A DNA stretch of 64,000 bases from the NCBI RefSeq assembly GCF_016632335.1, contig NZ_JAEPBG010000004.1, positions 416,857-480,856 of the forward strand. Reading direction: 5' to 3'. Both the position numbers and the translations under genes were made by a program. Within the stretch, counting starts at the first letter, position 1. Each line of letters opens with the position of its first letter. Source of the stretch: Noviherbaspirillum pedocola (lineage in GTDB: Bacteria; Pseudomonadota; Gammaproteobacteria; Burkholderiales; Burkholderiaceae_D). The notes under the pieces are model-generated. The model saw nothing but the letters and a program-made list of their open reading frames with translations, made no database searches and was not told the DNA's origin. This document shows positions 45,166 to 54,095 of this stretch, one piece after another.

Positions 45166-47549
45166 TAGGCACCCCTCATTGTCAGCGGCAGTACAACCTG
45201 ACCACTTTCAACTTGCTCGCTTGCCGCCGCTACGTCATCCTTGTTATTCCAGCGGCTGATTATTTCGGTCCAGGCCTGATGTTCTGCGCCGTACTCGCGG
45301 CTCCATTCAACTGGTCGAATCCTGTCCATTCTTAGCTGATCAAGGTCCTTGATTCGTCGCAGGATATACGGGAGCGCCTCCTTGAAGATCAACGCTTGCC
45401 TACATAAGCAGCACATGTTGAAGAACCTGCAGTCGTCCGATTCAGGAACGAATCTTCGTGCGCCGGGCCAAGTCGGAGCACGGCTGTTCTTGCATGCAGC
45501 GATGTACGTTTGCCCCATGGGCGACAACAGGTGGACTATTTCAGCGTCGCTATTAATCTGGGCGCTTTGCAATATTCTTTTCGCTCGCGTACGATCGCGT
45601 GGGCGCGCTAGTGCCTTTCTGAGGTCTTGCAATGAATGGCTCTCCAACAACCGGGCCGCATAGGAGGTAACGTCCACAACCTGCTGGTCGAGGAGAGAGC
45701 GCAGTCTCGCGTTCTTTATATGTAGCGACGCTGAGTCGCTGTCGTAATGGGTGTCAGACGTTGATTGGTCTGCGTGCCCCAACTGCTCACTGATCTGCTC
45801 GAAAAGAGTCCCCATCTCCTGGTGCTTCGTCACCCATGTCTTCCGGATCCGCCCTGGCTCAATGGTTGCCTTTTTCGCCTTGGAAGCGATGCATATCCCA
45901 TGTCGAGCAAGGAACGCGCACGACACCGCGCCATAAAATTTAATGTAAGATTTTAGCTGCCGTGACAAGTCTGAAATGACGCCGTCATCGACCCATCTTG
46001 ACTTGTCAGTGATGTACTTCCAAAGGCCCCCGGCCATGTAATGCGGCGATGAACGGAGATTGTGCTGTCTCTTCTCTATGAACCGTAGGACGTTGTACAC
46101 GCTTAACGGATGTGTCTTGCTGGATTTATGCGGGATCAACGTACCCAAACCAGGGGCAACGGCGTTCTTTGTCTTTATCCCATATAACATCACAGCATCA
46201 GCGTCTTCAACGCAAGGACCGAGATGGTCATCTAGGCTCTCGGTCATCCTTACGATGACCTGCAGGTTCCAGCCAGTGTTCATATGGACATACAGTAGGA
46301 ATGGAAACAGCGTGTGCGCTGTGAATGCCTTATGTGCGACGTATGCCATCTGCCCCAGCTCGATAGGGCTTGATTCATCTCCCAAGTGGACTGCGGCCAT
46401 GTAGTTCTGCATCCGCTTGTCGACGGATGATTCTGTGCCCGAGTTTTTCTGCGCCATCACTTCGCGAGCGTCCAGCGAGCTCATATTGAGTGGCCATGAC
46501 GGGTACAACCGCGAGACCTCTCGTATTAACATTTCACTAGTCTGGCGCCGTCCGTACCCTTCAAAGCACCTTCGTTCCTCAGCCCGCTTCGACTTCATGT
46601 TTAATTCATGGCGAAAGGTGGGGCGACCCTTCGTTACTAGTATGCCGCCGTCACGTTGATACAGCCTGACAAACTCTTTGAGCGTCATGTTGTTCGCCTT
46701 TACATAGGCACGGAATCGCGTTCTCTCCTTCACTAACATGTACAACGCATCTTCAGTGGCATCGCTGTTTGTCATACCAGCCAACGCCTGCAGATGGCGG
46801 AGGTCTGCGCATAGGTTTTCCAGCATCGGCGGCGCTTCGTCATGTCTAACCAGCGCAGCTGTTTCGAGAATGTCTCCGAGGCCATTCATAGCCTTCATGA
46901 CGATTTTTATGTCTGCAATGCATGCCAACGCCATTTGGTGCCAGACCTCATCGCCATAACTCTCGGTTGTAGCGTCGGTAACGCTCGGTGCGGGGGGCCA
47001 TGTGAATTTCTCCCCAATGGCAGGCACCTTTGGATGCTTTCGCTGAATTGTCTCGACTGACAGTTTCAACGCCCCGTAGAGTTTTCGATTACTTGACCTA
47101 TTCGGGTAGGTAGCAATCAGCCATTGGCGAAACGAAAGCGCGACTTGCCAGTTGATATCGGCGATATTGAAGACTTGCTGGGGAAGCACAGCGCTGTCCG
47201 AGTTGAGAAATGAAACAAATTCGACGGTGCCGCCATACAGCAAACTGTACGAACCGTAGGTAACGTGCTTCCCTGCGTATAAAAGCTCCGCGCCTTTCAA
47301 GAGCTGACGTAAAAGGGAACGATGATGCGGATAGGTTTCGGCGAGCGAAGCAAAGTCTTTTGTATAGGTGAGACCGTCCGTTGTCTTGAAAGTGACATGC
47401 AAGACGACTTGGTCAAGGTTCACCTGCTGCCGAAGCGCCCGGCGCGATTCAAGGCTTTCAATGTCTCCGCTTGGAAGTGCTGCTGTCCGGCGCACGCCTC
47501 GTCCACGAAGTGTTCCTTTTCTTTTTCCCGATGCATCCGTCCCGTTCAT
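45165..47549 (-). CDS. Very large tyrosine-recombinase-like protein (first of the operon)
   Basis: A 794-residue protein, start ATG after GGGGAAC. The C-terminal half resembles a tyrosine recombinase catalytic domain. GRIRKTWVTKHQ supplies the Arg of the H-x-x-R box, and LGHADQSTSDTHYDSDS supplies the final His and Tyr at normal spacing. The first catalytic Arg region reads NTGWNLQVIVRM instead of TG-R--E. Such deviation occurs in the large partners of multi-recombinase elements. Near the end is a Cys cluster (RFFNMCCLCRQ) that may bind zinc. It is tightly coupled to the next recombinase gene and starts 52 bases after the ISL3-like gene. Confidence 0.78.
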   Translation of the reverse strand: MNGTDASGKRKGTLRGRGVRRTAALPSGDIESLESRRALRQQVNLDQVVLHVTFKTTDGLTYTKDFASLAETYPHHRSLLRQLLKGAELLYAGKHVTYGSYSLLYGGTVEFVSFLNSDSAVLPQQVFNIADINWQVALSFRQWLIATYPNRSSNRKLYGALKLSVETIQRKHPKVPAIGEKFTWPPAPSVTDATTESYGDEVWHQMALACIADIKIVMKAMNGLGDILETAALVRHDEAPPMLENLCADLRHLQALAGMTNSDATEDALYMLVKERTRFRAYVKANNMTLKEFVRLYQRDGGILVTKGRPTFRHELNMKSKRAEERRCFEGYGRRQTSEMLIREVSRLYPSWPLNMSSLDAREVMAQKNSGTESSVDKRMQNYMAAVHLGDESSPIELGQMAYVAHKAFTAHTLFPFLLYVHMNTGWNLQVIVRMTESLDDHLGPCVEDADAVMLYGIKTKNAVAPGLGTLIPHKSSKTHPLSVYNVLRFIEKRQHNLRSSPHYMAGGLWKYITDKSRWVDDGVISDLSRQLKSYIKFYGAVSCAFLARHGICIASKAKKATIEPGRIRKTWVTKHQEMGTLFEQISEQLGHADQSTSDTHYDSDSASLHIKNARLRSLLDQQVVDVTSYAARLLESHSLQDLRKALARPRDRTRAKRILQSAQINSDAEIVHLLSPMGQTYIAACKNSRAPTWPGARRFVPESDDCRFFNMCCLCRQALIFKEALPYILRRIKDLDQLRMDRIRPVEWSREYGAEHQAWTEIISRWNNKDDVAAASEQVESGQVVLPLTMRGA

Positions 47550-47601
47550 TTGTTCCCCATTCAGTTATCACGCAATGTTGGCAAATACTAGAATCGCCGT
47601 T

Positions 47602-49062
47602 TTAAAAGATGGAAGTAGATGGATCACCGGAGTCCTGGTCACTGCGGAAGCGCCGATTGCAACTAGAGCAGACCAAAGTCATCGCCGAGGTATGCTCGCC
47701 GGGGACAATGGCCTTTAGGTGCTCGACTTGCAACTGCTGGTAGTTGAATCTGCCTAAGCAACAAGAACACCTATTTCCCAGTTCGGCCAGCAATTTCTGG
47801 CGGGCGAACGCTCGCTCCGCGAAGCGGTCAACGATCTGCCAGCGGTCGTGTTCACAATCCTCCGTTTCCGCTTCAACCGCCTTCTCAATTTCTGGGGTTG
47901 GCATGGCTAATTCATTTAAGAGGATGCGGGCGCGCAGAACATCGAAGGAATACCCGCGTCCCACTCGGCTACTTGCCTTGGCAACGCTATGCACTGCCTC
48001 GGTATAGCCGTTTGTAATCGGATGATCAAAGTAGTTAAAGATCTCCGGCCGCCAATCTCTCAAGGCCGACCGAATCTCCTCGAAGTCCTTCGCCATACCC
48101 TTCGGTATGCGTTTCAGCCATTCTCGGCATTCACGTGATGCTTCGTCTTTCGGTAATTCGTAGATGCTTAGGAGGCTCTCTTTTAGCTCGTACGCCTCGC
48201 GCAGTTCTGGAACCTTCTCCAAAGTCATATCCCGACTTTGACGCTGCTTCTCGGTCAGCTTGTGCGCTCGCCGGAGAAGGCTGGGTCGGCTCCGTAGGAG
48301 GCTCGTCTTGACTGCGCTACTCCGGTCGGCACATAGTCGCCGACGGACGTTTTCTAACCCCTTCGTAGCCAGCTTGACTAGATGAAATTTGTCGATGACC
48401 ACAGGCACGCCAGGGAGCAAATCCTGCGAGACCTCCCGGTATGGCCGCCACATGTCCATGGCTACCGCCGTGATTCCGGTACGGTGGCGGTAATCATTGA
48501 GCCAGTGCGCCACAGAGCGCTTATCGCGGGAGGCGAGCAAATCTATGACTCTACGGTTCCCGACATCAGTGAATATGGCGTGCACCCGCTGGCCGATGGA
48601 CACCGCATCAATGCCTAAGTAATGTGCCTCGGGCGGTTCGCGTGCCTCAACGATGCGCTGGATATGCTCTTGCGCGATGGTGCGGACAGTTGTTTCATTA
48701 ACGCCGAGGTGTCTTGCGATGGTCGTGAACGGATCTATAAGGCTTTGTTCCGCGATGTACCCCGCGCAGCGCTGAGTCATCAGCCGACCGTCCTCCATCC
48801 CGGCCAAGGGCTGTTGAAACGTCTCGCCACACTCCCGGCATTTGTAACGCTGGACGTTCGCAAGGATGCGTACGGGTTTGCCGCGGATGGGACTATCCCG
48901 GTACGTCGCGGCCTTCAGTCCGTGCTTGTATAGTCTTCCGACCGTCCCACACTTTGTGCAGGCCTGTGGTTGAGTCGCGAATTCGGCCTGGAACTCGTAT
49001 CCCAGATCGTCGACGCGCTTTCCGACAATGCTCCAGCCGGGAAGATCAAGGATGCTGTTCAT
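47602..49062 (-). CDS. ISL3-family DDE transposase with C-terminal HNH-like domain
   Basis: A 486-residue protein. An N-terminal zinc finger (ACTKCGTVGRL...RYKCRECGETF) and HTH (ARHLGVNETTVRTIAQEH) precede an ISL3 DDE core: YLGIDAVSIG, VVIDKFHLVKLA, and ITNGYTEAVHSVAKASSRVG as the Glu segment. The last 56 residues add CSCC, QLQVEHLKAIVPGEH and LVCSSCNRRF, a C-x2-C...H...C-x2-C layout typical of HNH endonucleases. That makes it longer than usual ISL3 transposases (about 400-430). The ATG at 49062 overlaps an upstream TGA. An ATG at 49104 is possible. No flanking inverted repeats were found, and it sits 52 bases before the recombinase operon. Confidence 0.82.
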   Translation of the reverse strand: MNSILDLPGWSIVGKRVDDLGYEFQAEFATQPQACTKCGTVGRLYKHGLKAATYRDSPIRGKPVRILANVQRYKCRECGETFQQPLAGMEDGRLMTQRCAGYIAEQSLIDPFTTIARHLGVNETTVRTIAQEHIQRIVEAREPPEAHYLGIDAVSIGQRVHAIFTDVGNRRVIDLLASRDKRSVAHWLNDYRHRTGITAVAMDMWRPYREVSQDLLPGVPVVIDKFHLVKLATKGLENVRRRLCADRSSAVKTSLLRSRPSLLRRAHKLTEKQRQSRDMTLEKVPELREAYELKESLLSIYELPKDEASRECREWLKRIPKGMAKDFEEIRSALRDWRPEIFNYFDHPITNGYTEAVHSVAKASSRVGRGYSFDVLRARILLNELAMPTPEIEKAVEAETEDCEHDRWQIVDRFAERAFARQKLLAELGNRCSCCLGRFNYQQLQVEHLKAIVPGEHTSAMTLVCSSCNRRFRSDQDSGDPSTSIF

Positions 49063-49553
49063 TTGGCAAGATACCGATTCGCTGGACAGGCCATCACTAG
49101 CCATTGTGGAGTGGGGCGTACTGCGTGCTGTTGCGGCATGGTGGTGGGCGCGATAGCGGGGCCGCCAACGCTGACAAAGCGTATGCAGGTTGTTCGAGTC
49201 CTCGTTCTCGGGCTAGTGGTCAAATATGTAGTGCCGAGCGCGTTGTGGACCAGGTTTTTGATTCGTAGCGATCTCCTGTGAATATGTCCCACATGCTCGC
49301 CACGGTGAGCGCGATATGCGTTCAAACCGTTTAACGGGTAGGAATCCGCATCACTTCCATCAGCGCGCACAGCGCTCGTTTCGACAGTAACTTTGCACCG
49401 TTCGCACCAATCAGGCGCATCGCCAATAGTTTCCATATGGATATCCCCGCTGGTCCGGTGGCACTGTTTATCCGTTTGCACCAAGAACATGCGCCACCTT
49501 TTCCACAATTTATTCTGATATTTCATCATACGACATAAATCGGATTTCCACAC
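49059..49553 (-). CDS. Hypothetical protein, ATGA-coupled to the ISL3-type gene
   Basis: A 164-codon frame from a GTG at 49553. An ATG at codon 9 or 10 is alternative. Its TGA overlaps the transposase ATG, suggesting coupling, which is the main support. The N-terminus is basic and aromatic (KYQNKLWKRWRMFLVQTDKQ) and a DWCERC segment could bind metal. The C-terminal third is Thr/Arg/Pro-rich and less protein-like. If real, it is the first gene of the operon. No family recognised. Confidence 0.4.
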   Translation of the reverse strand: MWKSDLCRMMKYQNKLWKRWRMFLVQTDKQCHRTSGDIHMETIGDAPDWCERCKVTVETSAVRADGSDADSYPLNGLNAYRAHRGEHVGHIHRRSLRIKNLVHNALGTTYLTTSPRTRTRTTCIRFVSVGGPAIAPTTMPQQHAVRPTPQWLVMACPANRYLAK

Positions 49554-50649
49554 TAATTTCTGAAACTAATGTTTGTGTACTGTTGATGTATCCGAGGTTA
49601 TAGATGTAAATGTCGCGTAGTCCTCTCGGCCTTTACGACTTGCTCCGTCTTGGTGTGACGGAAAGTAGCCGCACCTGTGGATGCGATGTAATCAATGAGT
49701 TTCTCTAATACGTACTGCCTGCCATCATGCTGAATCCTGCTTATGGCGCTGGTCGTACCGATTCATACATGTGGTGTTGCACGATAATTCGAAGCATGGC
49801 GAGGCGACTGCAAACTGGTGCCGTGGGCGCTAACAAAGCTGGCACGGAAAAATGCGAGACGCTAAGACCCATATTGAGGATACTTTCACCTCTTCTTCTG
49901 GGACGGATTCCATGATCAATTGCGTTAGAACGGTCCGTTTGCATTAAAGCGTCACATGACAGTGCGAATGACGCCCGAGCAAAGAAGTGGCATGAGAAGG
50001 CCGAGCTTTCGCATTAGGCTGAACGTCCACGCGCCGAAGATGCAAATGCCGACTAGCATAATTAGGAGTGCCGTCACCTAACGATGACTCGCTTATCGAG
50101 GCATAGCGTTATAGGTGAGTGCGGAATCTTCCGAACAACCGGGGATTGATGTGATAGGTGGCGTTCCGCGCTACATACCCGGAAGCTGCATTGGCCTAAT
50201 ACCGGTTCTGCGACGTAGATAATCGCGGCGGCACTGCCAGTTCCGGTCTGGCTCGCTTCACATAGCATTGCTGAGATGCGCTACAGAAATGTGGTTCTTG
50301 CGTCTCTTGACGCTTATATCAATTCCGGCTAGCGCGCAGTCTGTCGCTTTTTGGGCACGTTGGTCGGAACAGTGCCCTTCGGGACACGGCGTCTGTTGGC
50401 TGCGCGCACAATGGATATGAGGCCGCCAGCCCCTTTCAGAGCTGCGAAACAGTACGTGTCTTCGGCGGCCGCGCTGGGGCCTCCTACAGTCGCGCTACGC
50501 GCTCCTTCCGGAGGCCCCAGCGCAACACCTCACACATCGTGCTCTGCAGGAATTTCAACTCTTTCGTCTTGATACGGATTCATCTGATATCGAATAAAGG
50601 AGGACCAAGACGTTCATCCGAGTGATGCAGTAAATAGTCACACAGACCA
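49554..50649. other. 1.1 kb non-coding region upstream of the recombinase operon
   Basis: No supported gene. It lies between the start of the recombinase operon and the broken MFS gene, so it should contain the operon's promoter and possibly the element's end. A perfect 14-bp inverted repeat at 50471-50523 is the only strong structure. Confidence 0.5.
50471..50523. repeat. Perfect 14-bp inverted repeat
   Basis: GCGCTGGGGCCTCC at 50471-50484 and its exact reverse complement at 50510-50523 enclose 25 bases. No T tract follows, so an intrinsic terminator is unlikely. It could be a recombinase or transposase binding site or a REP-like element near the island edge. Confidence 0.55.
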
Positions 50650-50865
50650 TTACGTCGTATAACACTTCAGGTCGTTGAGCATCTGCAGCTTGGCAAAGCC
50701 GACGTTGACGCGATCAAGGTAGGCGCCGAGATAGCAGAGCATCAGGAAAGGAATCAGTCGCCAGGCGACCTTTGCATAGGTGCGCGCTTCCATGTCGGGC
50801 GCGGCGACTGCCGCGGCGTGCGTTGCGCCATCGCTGGCAACGCGCGTGCTGGTGTTGGTATTCAT
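50650..50865 (-). pseudogene. MFS transporter, truncated copy
   Basis: It starts at an ATG with AAGGAG six bases upstream and encodes MNTNTSTRVASDG..., then RTYAKVAWRLIPFLMLCYLG, AYLDRVNVGFAKLQMLNDLK. That is nearly identical to residues of the intact transporter at 27646. It then breaks abruptly into CYTT and stops. Only the first helix remains. It is the third gene of the transketolase operon here, and its loss point probably marks a deletion or insertion junction near 50667. Confidence 0.85.
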
Positions 50866-50994
50866 CATTGTCTCCTTGCGTATGCTGGACTTGTCAGCGC
50901 AAGACCGTGCCTTCGGCACGCGCGCCGCGCGTTGCCGGGTTGACGCTGCGGGCGTGCGCCGCGCAGCGTTTCCCTTCTTGTTAGCGGATAAGGA

Positions 50995-51993
50995 TCAGAG
51001 CCAGGAACGGATGCTGGCTGCCATCCGCTCCGTCGAAATGCCGTAGCGGTCATGCAGCGTGGGCAGCGCGCCGGCATCGAGGAAGGCGTCGGGCAGGGCA
51101 ATCTGACGGTATGCGGGTGCGACGCCCGCGCGCAGCAAGGCGCAGGCAACCGCTTCACCGAGTCCACCAACGGTGGAATGGTTTTCCGCCACCACCACCA
51201 GGCGGCCGCTGCGCCTGGCGGCCTCGATGATGGTCGCCTCGTCCAGCGGCTTGATCGTCGGGCAGTGCAGTACCGCGACATCGATGCTGTCGGCGCGCAG
51301 CGCGTCAGCCACTTCAAGGGCGCGCATCGTCAGAATGCCACTGGAGATAACCAGCACATCGCGGCCATCACGCAGCATCTTTGCGCGACCGAGCTCGAAG
51401 CGATAGTCATATTCATCCAGCACCACCGGCACGCGGCCGCGCAAAAGGCGCATGTACACCGGGCCGCGATGCGCGGCAATGGCGGGCACCGCGCCTTCGA
51501 TATCGATGGCATCGCAGGGGTCGACAATGGTCAGTCCCGGCACGCCGCGGAAGATCGCCAGGTCTTCGGTAGCCTGGTGGCTCGGACCGTAGCCGGTGGT
51601 CAATCCCGGCAGCGCGCAGGCGATCTTGACGTTGAGGTTTTCCTCGGCGATCACTTGGTGGATGAAGTCATAGGCACGGCGTGCGGCGAACACCGCATAA
51701 GTCGTGACGAAGGGAACGAAGCCTTCCTTGGCCATGCCGCCGGCCGCACCCATCAGCAATTGCTCGGCCATGCCCATCTGGAAGAAGCGCTCGGGATAGG
51801 CTTGCGCGAACAGATGCAGGTCGGTGTACTTCGCCAGATCGGCGCTCATGCCGACGATGTCGGCGCGCTGGCTCGCCAGCTCGACCAGCGCATTGCCGAA
51901 GGGCGCGCTCCGGGTGCGCTGGCCTTCCGCGGCGATCGAGGCAATCATTGCCGAAGTCTTCAGTTTCGGCCGGTTCGAATCAAGGCTGTTCAT
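50995..51993 (-). CDS. Transketolase family protein, C-terminal subunit
   Basis: A 332-residue protein equivalent to the pyrimidine-binding and C-terminal domains of transketolase. Conserved features are GMSADLAKYT near residue 53, the active-site Glu region FFQMGMAEQLLMGAAGGMA (about 90-108), GPSHQATEDLAIFRGVPGLT and a C-terminal domain ending TLHDRYGIS. It pairs with the N-subunit encoded just upstream (14-base overlap) to form a split transketolase, a thiamine-diphosphate enzyme moving two-carbon ketol units between sugar phosphates. The genetic context (MFS, LysR, SDR) suggests a dedicated sugar or polyol catabolic route. Confidence 0.92.
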   Translation of the reverse strand: MNSLDSNRPKLKTSAMIASIAAEGQRTRSAPFGNALVELASQRADIVGMSADLAKYTDLHLFAQAYPERFFQMGMAEQLLMGAAGGMAKEGFVPFVTTYAVFAARRAYDFIHQVIAEENLNVKIACALPGLTTGYGPSHQATEDLAIFRGVPGLTIVDPCDAIDIEGAVPAIAAHRGPVYMRLLRGRVPVVLDEYDYRFELGRAKMLRDGRDVLVISSGILTMRALEVADALRADSIDVAVLHCPTIKPLDEATIIEAARRSGRLVVVAENHSTVGGLGEAVACALLRAGVAPAYRQIALPDAFLDAGALPTLHDRYGISTERMAASIRSWL

Positions 51994-52840
51994 TCTGGAT
52001 GTCCCGCTGATGGTTGTCGTCGAGCACGGCGATGGCCTGCTGCCATTCTTCCGCGCCTACATTGATGAAGTGGTTCTTTTCGCGCTGTTCGAGGAAAGGC
52101 ACGCCCTTTCCCATCAGGGTGTCGAACAGGATCACGCGCGGCTGTCCACCGGCATGGCTGCGAGCCCGATCGAAAGCCGTCTTCACGGCTTCGATGTCAT
52201 TGCCAGGCACGCGCTGCACGAACCAGCCGAAGGATTCCCATTTCTGCGCCAGCGGCTCGAAGCCCAGCACCTTGCCCGATGGCCCATCCGCCTGCTGGTT
52301 GTTGATGTCGATCAGGTTGATGATGTTGGACAGGCCGAAGTGCGCTGCAGACATCGCCGCTTCCCAGGTCGAGCCTTCATCGAGCTCGCCATCGGACATC
52401 GAGTTGTAGACAAAGGCCGGATTGCCCTTCTGCTTCAGGCCGAGCGCCATGCCGACCGCGATGATCAGCCCCTGTCCGAGCGAGCCGCCGGAGATTTCCA
52501 TGCCGGGCGTATAGGTCGCCATGCCGGACATGGGCAGGCGGCTGTCGTCGCTGCCATAGGTCTCGAGTTCGGCTTCGGGCAGCACGCCGGCTTCCAGCAG
52601 CGCTGCATACAGCGCGATCGCATAGTGGCCGTGCGAGAGCAGGAAGCGGTCGCGTCCTTCCCATTCCGGTTCATCGGCGCGATAGTTCAGCGCATGCCGG
52701 TAGGCCACGGCGAGGATGTCGGCCATGCCGAGCGCCTGCCCGATGTATCCCTGCCCCTGCACTTCGCCCATCCGCAATGCATAGCGGCGGATGCGGTAGG
52801 CGGCGCGCTTCAGGGATGCTGTCGTGTGTTCTTGCATCAC
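51980..52840 (-). CDS. Transketolase family protein, N-terminal subunit
   Basis: A 286-residue thiamine-diphosphate-binding subunit: GYIGQALGMADILAVAYRHA (about 28-47), FLLSHGHYAIALYAAL, GMEISGGSLGQGL and the cofactor motif SDGELDEGSTWEAAMSAAHFG with NLIDINNQQADG. The GTG at 52840 is preferred because the decayed copy at 27045 preserves GGAGAC...AAGTG but not the following ATG. The ATG at 52837 is the alternative. First gene of an operon with the C-subunit and the broken MFS. Divergent from the LysR gene (120 bases), its likely regulator. Confidence 0.92.
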   Translation of the reverse strand: MMQEHTTASLKRAAYRIRRYALRMGEVQGQGYIGQALGMADILAVAYRHALNYRADEPEWEGRDRFLLSHGHYAIALYAALLEAGVLPEAELETYGSDDSRLPMSGMATYTPGMEISGGSLGQGLIIAVGMALGLKQKGNPAFVYNSMSDGELDEGSTWEAAMSAAHFGLSNIINLIDINNQQADGPSGKVLGFEPLAQKWESFGWFVQRVPGNDIEAVKTAFDRARSHAGGQPRVILFDTLMGKGVPFLEQREKNHFINVGAEEWQQAIAVLDDNHQRDIQNEQP

Positions 52841-52960
52841 TTGGTTCGTCTCCGTAGGTTTGATCAGAAGAGGAAGCGCCGATCACTCGATCTCGCGCTT
52901 TCTCAAACCCAGTGTATTAAGCTTGCGCTTCACCGAATAGCGACGAATATGCACCGATAG

Positions 52961-53875
52961 ATGAAACCAGTTCAGCGATATCACGCATTGCGCCGAGCCT
53001 CGATCAAGAGCCTGCAAGCCTTCGAAGCCGCATATCTGCACAAGTCTTTCGCGGAAGCGGCCAAGGAGTTGTCCGTGACCGCATCCGCGGTCAGCCACTC
53101 GATACAAACGTTGGAAGAAGTGCTCGGCACGCTGCTGTTCGAGCGCGCCAAGCGCGGCGTGACCCCGACAGAAGCCGGGGCGAGGCTGTATGCGGTGATA
53201 CGCCGCTCGTTCGCCGATATCGATGAGGAAATGCGCGCCATCCTGGACCGAAGCGAGAAGCCGCAGGTGGTGACGATACAGAGCGCGCCGAGCTTCGCGG
53301 CGATCTGGATCATGCCGAGATTGCCAGCCTTTTTGCTGGCTAACCCGGGGCTGGATGTGCGGCTGTGGGCAGTGCACGAGGCGCCGGATTTTTCAAGCAA
53401 CGGCATTGATATCGCCATTACCTATGGCAAGCCGCCGGCATCGGCCGGCGTGCGCGTGGAACCGATCGCCGCGGACGAGCGCTATGTGCCGGTATGCAGT
53501 CCCGGCCTGGTCGCCGGGCATGTGTTGCCCATGGATCCCGCACGCATCGAGGACTATTACCTGATCCAGAACGATGTGTCGCTAGCGTCCTGGGACAAGT
53601 GGGTGGATCGCTATGCGGCGGGATGCATCAGCCCGGTGCGAGGTCTGCGGCTGGACCGCGCCTTCATGACGCTCAGCGCCGCCGAGAACGGATTGGGCAT
53701 GTGTGTGGAAAGCACCGTGCTGGTTCACGACTACCTGGAAACGGGAAGGCTGATCATGCCTTTCGGCGATCTGGCATTGCCTTTTACGGCGCATCACCTC
53801 GCGGTGCCGAAGAGTAAGGAAGAGCTGGAGTCGGTGCGCAGGGTGCTGGGGTGGATACGGTCGTGGATGGGGTGA
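52961..53875 (+). CDS. LysR-family transcriptional regulator
   Basis: A 304-residue regulator. The N-terminal winged HTH is typical (SLQAFEAAYLHKSFAEAAKE, LSVTASAVSHSIQTLEEVLG, TLLFERAKRGVTPTEAGARL). The effector domain is GcvA-like, with SAPSFAAIWIMPRLPAFLLA and GIDIAITYGKPP. It is divergent from the transketolase operon, which it likely controls in response to a pathway intermediate. A decayed copy lies at 26373. The gene ends a little before a cluster of palindromic intergenic repeats. Confidence 0.92.
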   Translation: MKPVQRYHALRRASIKSLQAFEAAYLHKSFAEAAKELSVTASAVSHSIQTLEEVLGTLLFERAKRGVTPTEAGARLYAVIRRSFADIDEEMRAILDRSEKPQVVTIQSAPSFAAIWIMPRLPAFLLANPGLDVRLWAVHEAPDFSSNGIDIAITYGKPPASAGVRVEPIAADERYVPVCSPGLVAGHVLPMDPARIEDYYLIQNDVSLASWDKWVDRYAAGCISPVRGLRLDRAFMTLSAAENGLGMCVESTVLVHDYLETGRLIMPFGDLALPFTAHHLAVPKSKEELESVRRVLGWIRSWMG

Positions 53876-53887
53876 GGGAGCATTCGG

Positions 53888-54064
53888 CGTAGATTGGGCT
53901 CACAAGCTCAACATCGGACGTCTGCTGGCCGCGAGCATATCCGGCTTATCAGCCCAACCCACGAAATACAATGGACGCCGCGTCAATGCGTGAGACCCGT
54001 AGGGTGGGCGCAGCCGACGCGTTCATCCTTATGCAGAGACCGCGTGGGCTGCGCCCACCCTACG
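53888..54064. repeat. Palindromic intergenic repeats (two related units)
   Basis: CGTAGGGTGGGCGCAGCC at 53998-54015 is repeated exactly in reverse complement at 54047-54064 around 31 bases. A weaker unit of the same style (GTAGATTGGGCT near 53889 with AGCCCAACCCACG near 53961) lies just left. These GTAGGGTGGGC...GCCCACCCTAC elements are widespread between betaproteobacterial genes. It sits between convergent genes and may act as a bidirectional terminator. Confidence 0.75.
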
Positions 54065-54095
54065 AAGCCATCCGGCGATGGGACTGTTCGCCGCC

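Noticed and set aside
47602..49062. Treating the ISL3-type gene as an ordinary inserted IS
   Set aside because: No inverted repeats or target duplication seen, and its start is ATGA-coupled. It stays open until checked in relatives.
54001..54064. attC-like integron site
   Set aside because: The repeat matches a common intergenic palindrome family and no integron integrase is present.
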